This document shows positions 1 through 4,706 of a stretch of 9,463 nucleotides of DNA, in pieces. The translations under genes were made by a program, and so were the position numbers. The notes below the pieces were generated by a model, which saw only the letters and a program-made list of their open reading frames with translations, did not search any database and was not told the DNA's origin. The stretch comes from DATAQC01 sp051001215 (GTDB lineage Bacteria; Actinomycetota; Acidimicrobiia; Acidimicrobiales; AC-14), in contig JBPCNP010000090.1 of the NCBI GenBank assembly GCA_051001215.1, positions 1-9,463 on the forward strand, read 5' to 3'. Numbering within the stretch: the first letter of the stretch is position 1; each line of letters begins with the position of its first letter.

Positions 1-40
1 ACTAGACAACAAACCACCCCCCCCCCTTTTCGCCGCCGCT
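1..40. other. Atypical window edge with C10 run
   Basis: This stretch is richer in A and T than the rest of the window and holds a homopolymer of ten C (17-26) followed by TTTT. The 8-mer CTAGACAA occurs at 2-9 and again at 41-48. The glycosyltransferase to its right stops exactly at its border. I recognise no gene or element here. A contig end with low-quality or chimeric bases, or the border of an inserted sequence, would both fit. Confidence 0.45.
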
Positions 41-724
41 CTAGACAATCCTAGGTCCCGGTCCCCGCTGTGGTCCTCGGCCGCCACTGACCTCGGGCTC
101 ACCGGGTGCACCGGGCCCAGCGGGCGCACCGGGTCCGTCGACCTCGACACCCATGAAGCGTTTGGGGACGAGCGGACCAGGAGCGGCGCCGGCCCTACCG
201 GAGAGGCGCTGCGCATCGGCTGCCGCTTGGGGGTGAACGGTGAGATGCAGGTCGACGCCGGGATGGGTCCACAGCGGGTGGACGGCGAAGTCGGTGATGA
301 AGGTGGCGACCGGCATGGCCAGGCGTCCCCGCAGGCGATCACGCCCGAGCACGAGCGAGCACAGCGGGTAGGTCGACACGATCACGTCGGGTCGGGCCTG
401 GGTGACCCAGCGCCGCAAGGCCGGGCCGGTGACCGCGCTCAGCGCCGTCGCCAGAGGTCCGGCCTGCGACGGCTTGTCCACCCACGTCTGGTAGCTCGCC
501 TCGTACGTCGAGGGAGCCAGGCGCAGCTGCCACTTGTAGGAGGAGCGCACCACCGGGCCGAGGCGCAGGGGGACGGCGGCCAGATAGTCGACCACCGTCA
601 CCCGGTGACCGCCGGCCCGGAGCCGACGGGACAGCTCGCGGGCGGCCCCGTCGTGGCCCGCGCCCATGCTGGCCGACACGATCAGCACGCTGAGCGGGGC
701 CGGGCCCGTCGGTTCGCTCGTCAT
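41..724 (-). CDS. MGDG-synthase-like glycosyltransferase, truncated
   Basis: This is the N-terminal (acceptor-side) half of a GT-B glycosyltransferase of the MGDG synthase/MurG-like group, which transfers a sugar from a nucleotide donor to a lipid at the membrane. The evidence is the strand-loop motif LIVSASMGAGHDGAA near residues 14-28, followed by the typical L..L...G..V.VVDYL helix-strand, then a RPDVIVSTYP strand and the FITDFAVHPLW segment. The family is normally about 370-400 residues with a nucleotide-sugar-binding C-terminal domain. Here the protein has only 227 residues and ends at PRIV followed by TAG, roughly where the first strand of that second domain should begin, after a low-complexity Gly/Pro linker. 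The product is therefore probably incomplete, or the break is an assembly artefact. An in-frame ATG lies 9 bases further upstream (733). I prefer the ATG at 724 because a TACCAT -10 box ends 7 bases before it, which would give a leaderless message. The acceptor lipid cannot be told. Confidence 0.75.
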   Translation of the reverse strand: MTSEPTGPAPLSVLIVSASMGAGHDGAARELSRRLRAGGHRVTVVDYLAAVPLRLGPVVRSSYKWQLRLAPSTYEASYQTWVDKPSQAGPLATALSAVTGPALRRWVTQARPDVIVSTYPLCSLVLGRDRLRGRLAMPVATFITDFAVHPLWTHPGVDLHLTVHPQAAADAQRLSGRAGAAPGPLVPKRFMGVEVDGPGAPAGPGAPGEPEVSGGRGPQRGPGPRIV

Positions 725-731
725 CGCCGGC

Positions 732-737
732 ATGGTA
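732..737 (-). promoter_or_regulatory. -10 box TACCAT, leaderless start
   Basis: On the minus strand TACCAT fits the actinobacterial TANNNT -10 consensus and ends 7 bases before the ATG at 724. Transcription would then begin at the start codon of the glycosyltransferase. No recognisable -35 element or Shine-Dalgarno site is present. Confidence 0.4.
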
Positions 738-821
738 GGGCGCAGGGCCCTTCGGCAGGTGGCCGTCGGGCGCGGCCGTCCGGCTGCGGCCGTGTTCGCC
801 CGCCCGGGATGGCCACGCCAC

Positions 822-827
822 TAACCT
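822..827 (+). promoter_or_regulatory. -10 box TAACCT, leaderless start
   Basis: TAACCT matches TANNNT and is followed by 7 bases before the ATG at 835, so the transcript is expected to begin at the start codon. No Shine-Dalgarno sequence precedes the ATG. The same hexamer recurs at 8822-8827 before the flavoprotein gene. Confidence 0.5.
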
Positions 828-834
828 CGCCCCG

Positions 835-1962
835 ATGGCCGTCGACATACGCCAGGTGCGCAGTCGCATGGACCGTTACCGCTTCGTCGACCTCCCCTTC
901 CGGCTCTTCGGCGACAACCCCGGGTGGGTGCCCCCGCTGCGCCTGGCCGTGCACGATCGGCTGTCGCCCAAGCACCCGGCGGCCGCGCACCAGACGTGGT
1001 GCACATGGATGGCCTATCGCGATGGCGCACCGGTGGGCCGGGTGGGCGCGTGCGTCGACCGGACGTTCGACGAGTTCCACGGTCTGTCGTGGGCGTGGGT
1101 CGGGTTCTTCGAGGCCTTCGACGACCCCGAGGCGACGGCCGCCCTGTTCGAGGCGGCGTGGTCATGGTCCCGGGAGCACGGGGCGACGGTGGCCACCGGG
1201 CCGGCCTCGTTCACCACCAACGACGAGTGCGGCCTCCAGGTCGACAGCTTCGACAGCGTGCCCCTGGTCCTCACTCCCCAGAACCCGGCCTACTACGAGC
1301 CCCTCTGGCTCGGCGCCGGGTGGGAGCCGGCCATGGACCTGTGGTCGTGGGAAGCCGAGCGCCACGAGATCGGCTTGTCCGACCGCCAGAAGCACGGCCT
1401 GGAACGCCTGCGCCTGCGCGACGACCTGCACATCCGGGAGATGCGCATGAAGGACTTCGACGCCGAGGTGGGCCGGTTCTTCGAGGTGTACAACCAGGCC
1501 TGGGCCCACAACTGGGGTTTCGCCCCCATGACCGAGGCCGAGGTCCGTCACCTGGCCAAGGACCTCAAGCAGATCATCGACCCCACCCTCGGCCTGTTCG
1601 TCGAGAACGCCGCCGGGGAGCAGGTCGCCGTTGCCCTGGCCCTGCCCGACACCAACGAGGCCCTGCGCGCCCACGTGCGCTCCGGACGGCTGCTGCCCCT
1701 CGGTTGGGCCCACCTCCTGTGGGGCGTGCGCCACGCCCGCCGAGTGAGGGTGCTGGCCCTGGGGGTGCGGCCCGACGTGGCCAGCCGGGCCGTCGGTCCC
1801 ATGCTCTACCAGGCCCTGGCCGAGCGCACCCTGGCTCATCCGCTGATGCAGAGCGGCGAGGCGTCGTGGATCCTGTCCACCAACACGCCCATGAACAAGG
1901 CCCTGGCCGGCCTCGGTGGCCATCGGGGCAAGACGTGGCGCCTGTACCAGCGCACGCTCTGA
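835..1962 (+). CDS. YghO-like GNAT-type protein
   Basis: This 375-residue protein matches a widespread, poorly characterised family related to E. coli YghO that carries a GNAT-like (acyl-CoA N-acyltransferase) fold. Family hallmarks are visible. An N-terminal F.DLPF.L..DNPGWVPPL segment (about residues 17-35) is followed by GAPVGRVGACVDR (64-76), then a WVGFFEAFDD segment (88-97). The central signature TGPASFTTNDECGLQVDSFD lies at 121-140, followed by NPAYY..LW...GWE and a C-terminal half typical of the family, ending STNTPMNKAL..LGG......WRLYQRTL. Length is normal. The substrate of this family is unknown as far as I know, so no reaction is assigned. The start at 835 is favoured by the leaderless -10 box upstream; the alternative Met12 would remove conserved N-terminal sequence. 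The gene is divergent from the glycosyltransferase and followed 48 bases later by a small gene on the same strand. Confidence 0.85.
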   Translation: MAVDIRQVRSRMDRYRFVDLPFRLFGDNPGWVPPLRLAVHDRLSPKHPAAAHQTWCTWMAYRDGAPVGRVGACVDRTFDEFHGLSWAWVGFFEAFDDPEATAALFEAAWSWSREHGATVATGPASFTTNDECGLQVDSFDSVPLVLTPQNPAYYEPLWLGAGWEPAMDLWSWEAERHEIGLSDRQKHGLERLRLRDDLHIREMRMKDFDAEVGRFFEVYNQAWAHNWGFAPMTEAEVRHLAKDLKQIIDPTLGLFVENAAGEQVAVALALPDTNEALRAHVRSGRLLPLGWAHLLWGVRHARRVRVLALGVRPDVASRAVGPMLYQALAERTLAHPLMQSGEASWILSTNTPMNKALAGLGGHRGKTWRLYQRTL

Positions 1963-1994
1963 GGCAGGTCCACGTCTCGGCCCCGGCGGTTTCC

Positions 1995-2000
1995 TACAGT
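1995..2000 (+). promoter_or_regulatory. Possible -10 box TACAGT
   Basis: TACAGT fits TANNNT and ends 10 bases before the ATG at 2011, predicting a 5' leader of only a few bases. The spacing is longer than in the clearer examples in this window, so this is weaker evidence for an independent promoter. Confidence 0.28.
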
Positions 2001-2010
2001 TCAGCCCACC

Positions 2011-2283
2011 ATGGGTGCAACGCTGTCACCGTCGGAACGCCGGATCCTCGAGGCCGTCAATGACGCCGAGGTGGCCGAGGTGGCCGAGAGCGGCGGTCAG
2101 CTCACCGACGTCGTGCGGCGGACGTTGGGGCAGCTTCCCGGTGACGAGTTCAGGCAAGGGGTGGCCACCTTGACCGAACGGCGGCTCCTCCAGGCCCGCG
2201 TGGCCGTGAAGTCCGGTGGAGAGGTGGGCCGGGTCGTGATCGAACGGGTGACCTTCCTCGGCCGCCGGGCCATCGGGCGGTAG
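2011..2283 (+). CDS. Small hypothetical protein, winged-helix-like
   Basis: This 90-residue protein is not one I recognise. Its N-terminal helix (LSPSERRILEAV), a Gly-flanked second helix (LTDVVRRTLGQL), a third helix ending in LTERRLLQARV, and a following strand-turn-strand (VAVKSGGEVGRVVIERVTFL) resemble the layout of a winged helix-turn-helix DNA-binding domain. No cofactor or metal motif is visible. The reading frame shows the strong third-position GC bias of its neighbours and has no Shine-Dalgarno site; a TACAGT -10-like box lies just upstream. It sits 48 bases after the GNAT-type gene on the same strand and converges with the RibD-C-type gene. A role as a small regulator is a guess from fold pattern only; it could be a non-binding structural protein. 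Confidence 0.55.
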   Translation: MGATLSPSERRILEAVNDAEVAEVAESGGQLTDVVRRTLGQLPGDEFRQGVATLTERRLLQARVAVKSGGEVGRVVIERVTFLGRRAIGR

Positions 2284-2358
2284 CCAGGCATCGGCCACGA
2301 GCGGCGTTCGACCGCACGGGGGCCGGGATCAGCGGTGTCGCCACGTCTGGCACGATTT

Positions 2359-2373
2359 GCCGCCACCGGCGGC
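2359..2373. terminator. Weak hairpin between convergent genes
   Basis: GCCGCC (2359-2364) pairs perfectly with GGCGGC (2368-2373) around a three-base loop, in the 108-base gap between two convergent genes. No U-tract follows on either strand, so a terminator role is possible but unproven. A direct repeat, CAGCTCGC, occurs at 2381-2388 and 2393-2400 next to it. Confidence 0.25.
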
Positions 2374-2391
2374 CGGGAACCAGCTCGCGGC

Positions 2392-2994
2392 TCAGCTCGC
2401 CACGGGGCGGTAGGAGCAGATGAGCACGCCGGTCGTGGCCTGCTTCACCGATACCAGTTCGAGCGGCCGGGCCCGCCCGTCGGTCGGAAAGATCGTCTTG
2501 CCGCCACCGAGCAGGATGGGCTCGATCATCAGGCAGTACTCGTCCACCAGATCGTTCTCGACGAGCTGGTCTGCGAGCGACGCACTGCCCCACGCCTGGA
2601 TGCCGTCGTCGCCTTCGCGGTCCCTGAGCAGGCGGATGGCGTCGATGGCGTCCTCACCGCCCAGCAGCGTCGTGTTGCTCCACCGGGCCGACGCCTCCTC
2701 GGCGGTCAGCGTCCGGGACACGACGTACTTGGGGATGGCGTTCATCTGGTCGGCGTAGGGGTCGCCGGCGCGGTCCGGCCAGGCCGCCGCCATCCCTTCC
2801 CAGGTCCGCCGCCCGAACAGCAACGCCTCCGTCCGGGCCATCACCTCGCCGATCACGGCGCCCATCACATCCGGATCGAAGAACGGCATCGACCAGCCAC
2901 CGTGCCCGAAGCCGCCGTCGGTGTCCTCCTCCTGGCCGCCAGGAGCCTGCACGACGCCGTCGAGGCTGATGAAGTCACTGAGGATGATTTGCAT
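2392..2994 (-). CDS. RibD-C / dihydrofolate reductase family protein
   Basis: This 200-residue protein belongs to the RibD C-terminal/dihydrofolate-reductase-like superfamily of small cytoplasmic NAD(P)H-dependent reductases. Typical features are the opening strand and loop IILSDFISLDGVVQAPGG (residues 3-20), LLFGRRTWEGMAAAWP (58-73), the strand KYVVSRTL (89-96), the nucleotide-binding-type GSASLADQLVENDLVDEY (136-153) and IEPILLGGGKTIFP (157-170). Stand-alone members of this family in actinobacteria are common and mostly uncharacterised; there is no deaminase domain, so it is not the bifunctional riboflavin enzyme RibD. Length is normal. The ATG at 2994 is the first in the frame and leaves the conserved N-terminal strand intact; no clear Shine-Dalgarno or -10 box precedes it. 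It lies 110 bases downstream of the second FluC gene on the same strand, so read-through from that operon is possible, though a functional link is not evident. Confidence 0.85.
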   Translation of the reverse strand: MQIILSDFISLDGVVQAPGGQEEDTDGGFGHGGWSMPFFDPDVMGAVIGEVMARTEALLFGRRTWEGMAAAWPDRAGDPYADQMNAIPKYVVSRTLTAEEASARWSNTTLLGGEDAIDAIRLLRDREGDDGIQAWGSASLADQLVENDLVDEYCLMIEPILLGGGKTIFPTDGRARPLELVSVKQATTGVLICSYRPVAS

Positions 2995-3104
2995 GCCGGG
3001 TCTGACTCTGCACCTCGGCGGAACTCATCGCAAGCCGCCCCCACCGAGCACCGATGCGACACTTCATCGACGGCCCACAGCTCCTCGGTTCCCGGTTCGG
3101 CCGG

Positions 3105-3479
3105 TCACACCGAGGCCAGGGCGAGGCCGAGGGCGGCGGCCAGGGCGCAGGTCACGGTCGTTCCGGCGGCGTTCAGCAACGCCTCGTTCACGGCGCCCTC
3201 TTCGAGCAGGCTGACGGTCTCGAAGGTGAAGGTGGAAAAGGTCGTGTAGGCCCCGCAGAACCCGGTTCCGAGGACGACCTTCGGCGTCTTCGGGAAGGCG
3301 TGGTAGAGGGCGAGCCCGGTGAGGACGCCGAGCAGCAACGAGCCGGTCACGTTGACCACGAACGTGCCCCAGGGGAACGCCCCCTCGGTGTGGTCGCCGA
3401 CGTACCCGTCGACGAGGTAGCGGATGGGGGCGCCGAGAGCACCGGCGGCCACGAAGGCGACCCAGGCCAGCGGGCTCAC
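3105..3479 (-). CDS. crcB: Fluoride channel FluC/CrcB, second of pair
   Basis: This 124-residue membrane protein is a FluC (CrcB) fluoride channel, which lets F- leave the cell passively and works as an antiparallel dual-topology dimer. Diagnostic motifs are GALGAPIRY near the N terminus (Arg20), GTFVVNVTGS with the conserved pore Asn43, and FCGAYTTFSTFTFE, whose TTFSTF carries both phenylalanines of the Phe box (Phe81, Phe84). Four hydrophobic segments are evident. The start is a GTG at 3479 whose last two bases are shared with the TGA of the upstream FluC gene (GTGA overlap), which implies translational coupling and near-equal production of the two subunits. The pairing of two different FluC genes is common in Gram-positive bacteria and often means a heterodimer. 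Its Phe box is complete, unlike that of its partner. Confidence 0.92.
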   Translation of the reverse strand: MSPLAWVAFVAAGALGAPIRYLVDGYVGDHTEGAFPWGTFVVNVTGSLLLGVLTGLALYHAFPKTPKVVLGTGFCGAYTTFSTFTFETVSLLEEGAVNEALLNAAGTTVTCALAAALGLALASV

Positions 3480-3865
3480 GGGGTGGCCGCTCCCGGTAGC
3501 GGGACGGCTCGTGCTACGACGAGGCCGACCCACACCGCCGCGAACCCGGCCACCAGGCTGCCACCGGCGTAGGCCATGGCAATGGCCGGGTGACCGTCCT
3601 TGACCAGCAGGACGGTCTCCACCGCGAACGTGGAGTACGTGGTGTAGGCACCGAGGAACCCAATGGCCACGAAGGGGCGCAGGTAGCTTCTCGGGGGAAA
3701 GCGCTCGGTGAGCAGCGCCAGCACAGCCCCCAGGGCGAAGCTGCCGGTGATGTTGGTCCAGAAGGTGGCCCAGGGGAAGGTGCCGGGGGCGACGTGGATG
3801 AGCTGGGCGACCCCGTAGCGAGCGGGGGCACCGAGAGCGCCCCCCAGGGCGATGGCCGCGAGCAC
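3476..3865 (-). CDS. crcB: Fluoride channel FluC/CrcB, first of pair
   Basis: This is the first of two adjacent FluC/CrcB fluoride channel subunits, 129 residues from a GTG start. It shows GGALGAPARYG (Arg16), TFWTNITGS with pore Asn38, and GFLGAYTTYSTFAVE. The first Phe of the Phe box is replaced by Tyr77 while Phe80 is kept. Four hydrophobic segments are present. The start is uncertain: GTG at 3865 gives the usual family N terminus but has no good ribosome binding site. A CTG at 3904 overlaps the stop of the upstream HAD gene as CTGA and would add 13 residues. It lies 35 bases after the HAD gene and overlaps the second FluC gene by 4 bases, so all three are almost surely one transcript. Since the operon seems to start leaderless, a fluoride riboswitch is not expected and I see none. 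Confidence 0.9.
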   Translation of the reverse strand: MLAAIALGGALGAPARYGVAQLIHVAPGTFPWATFWTNITGSFALGAVLALLTERFPPRSYLRPFVAIGFLGAYTTYSTFAVETVLLVKDGHPAIAMAYAGGSLVAGFAAVWVGLVVARAVPLPGAATP

Positions 3866-3900
3866 GCGGGGATCGAGGCGATTCCGCGCCCGAGCAGGCG

Positions 3901-4572
3901 TCAGCTCGTCTCGCCCAACGCAAACAGTCCCTCGACCACACTGACCAACTCCGGGCCCTGCACGTCGGCACCCTCGAAGGTGGTGGGGTACCGCCGGCCG
4001 TCGCGATTGCACCAGCCGGTCGTGAGCCCGGCCTGGTGGGCGCCGTGCACGTCCCACGGGTGCACTGTGGCCATCGCCAGTCGATCGGGAGGTACTTCGA
4101 CCACCGATGCCGCGTGCAGGTACGGCGCTGCTGCCGGTTTCCACGCCTTGGCGTCGGTCACCGACACCACCGTGTCGACGAAGGCGTCGAGGCCGTCGCG
4201 CTCCAGCAGGGCGCGGGCACTGCGAGCGCTGCCATTGGTGACGACGATGACCCGGGCACCCTCGACGGCACGACCCATGGCCGGAGCGCTGTCGGGGTGG
4301 GCGTCGAGCTCGATGAGCCCGGCCAGCACCGCTTCGAGGTCACGCTCGTGGGCGTCTGGCAGGACGGCGCGGAGGCTCGCCTCGGCCACGTCGGCAAACG
4401 ACCGGTAGTCGCCGGCCGCGGTGAGAGCGAACCCGTCGCCCAGCACGTGACGGAACCACAGCTCCAGCGTCGACGGCGTCCCCCCGGCGTTGGTCACCGC
4501 CGGTTGGAGCGAAGCCAACGAGAAAAGGGTCTCGATCACGTCGAAGGCGATGACATCAGGCGAACCGGCCAT
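3901..4572 (-). CDS. Haloacid dehalogenase type II-like HAD hydrolase
   Basis: This 223-residue cytoplasmic protein belongs to the HAD superfamily and looks like the L-2-haloacid dehalogenase branch, which hydrolyses a carbon-halogen bond of 2-haloacids through an aspartyl-ester intermediate. Motif I is FDVIETLF with nucleophile Asp11; the residue two places later is Ile13, not the Asp needed by HAD phosphatases. Motif II is VVTNGS (Thr112), motif III is AKAWKPAAAPY (Lys145, Tyr151), and motif IV is ATVHPWDVHGA, with a single acid (Asp174) instead of the pair that binds Mg. A small cap region with LWFRHVL (Arg41) lies between motifs I and II, where the dehalogenases carry a substrate-binding Arg. 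The typical dehalogenase Asn in motif IV is His171 here. ATG at 4572 is preceded by a TACGCT -10 box ending 6 bases upstream. The gene heads an operon with two fluoride channels, which suggests a fluorinated substrate; that is inference. A non-dehalogenase HAD function remains possible. Confidence 0.85.
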   Translation of the reverse strand: MAGSPDVIAFDVIETLFSLASLQPAVTNAGGTPSTLELWFRHVLGDGFALTAAGDYRSFADVAEASLRAVLPDAHERDLEAVLAGLIELDAHPDSAPAMGRAVEGARVIVVTNGSARSARALLERDGLDAFVDTVVSVTDAKAWKPAAAPYLHAASVVEVPPDRLAMATVHPWDVHGAHQAGLTTGWCNRDGRRYPTTFEGADVQGPELVSVVEGLFALGETS

Positions 4573-4578
4573 GGGTGC

Positions 4579-4584
4579 AGCGTA
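4579..4584 (-). promoter_or_regulatory. -10 box TACGCT, leaderless start of HAD-FluC operon
   Basis: On the minus strand TACGCT fits TANNNT and is followed by 6 bases and then the ATG at 4572, so the operon transcript probably begins at the start codon. No Shine-Dalgarno site or convincing -35 element is visible. A leaderless start leaves no room for a 5' riboswitch. Confidence 0.5.
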
Positions 4585-4656
4585 GCGATCAACGCCCCGA
4601 GCAGCCCGCGTCGGTACCCCGTCGTCATCCACCGGGGCAGTCAGTGCCGAAAGCAG

Positions 4657-4686
4657 GTGACGTGACGAAAGACCGCTCTGATCAGA
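4657..4686 (+). promoter_or_regulatory. Possible control region of the lipoprotein gene
   Basis: Upstream of the lipoprotein gene the overlapping repeat GTGACGTGACG (4657-4667) and the 10-base perfect palindrome TCTGATCAGA (4677-4686) stand out. No TANNNT -10 box is found at a suitable place on this strand, so the promoter may be recognised by an alternative sigma factor or the palindrome may be an operator. Both are guesses. Confidence 0.2.
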
Positions 4687-4692
4687 ACGCAC

Positions 4693-4698
4693 AAGGAG
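4693..4698 (+). promoter_or_regulatory. Strong Shine-Dalgarno site AAGGAG
   Basis: AAGGAG lies 8 bases before the ATG at 4707 and fixes the start of the lipoprotein, ruling out the longer open frame upstream. It is the only strong ribosome binding site in the window; most other genes here seem leaderless or lack one. Confidence 0.85.
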
Positions 4699-4706
4699 AA
4701 TTCCGT

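Noticed and set aside
227..1450. Open frame of 407 codons on the plus strand
   Set aside because: Antisense to the MGDG-type glycosyltransferase and out of frame with the GNAT-type gene; Arg/Pro-rich shadow.
2995..3104. Terminator or promoter between the second FluC gene and the RibD-C-type gene
   Set aside because: Only a 4-pair stem (CCGG around five bases, 3092-3104) and no TANNNT box at good spacing were seen; too weak to annotate.
2335..3249. Open frame of 304 codons on the plus strand
   Set aside because: Antisense to the RibD-C-type gene and the end of the second FluC gene, both clear family members.
3476..4144. Longer form of the first FluC starting at ATG 4144
   Set aside because: The added residues lie inside the HAD gene in another frame and read as Arg/Gly-rich nonsense; FluC proteins are about 125 residues.
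4573..4706. Fluoride riboswitch ahead of the HAD-FluC operon
   Set aside because: I found no match to the crcB-motif core on the minus strand, and the -10 box 6 bases before the ATG leaves no leader for one.
4575..4706. Upstream extension of the lipoprotein from ATG 4575
   Set aside because: The strong AAGGAG site and the signal peptide both place the start at 4707; the extension overlaps the HAD promoter and is charged.
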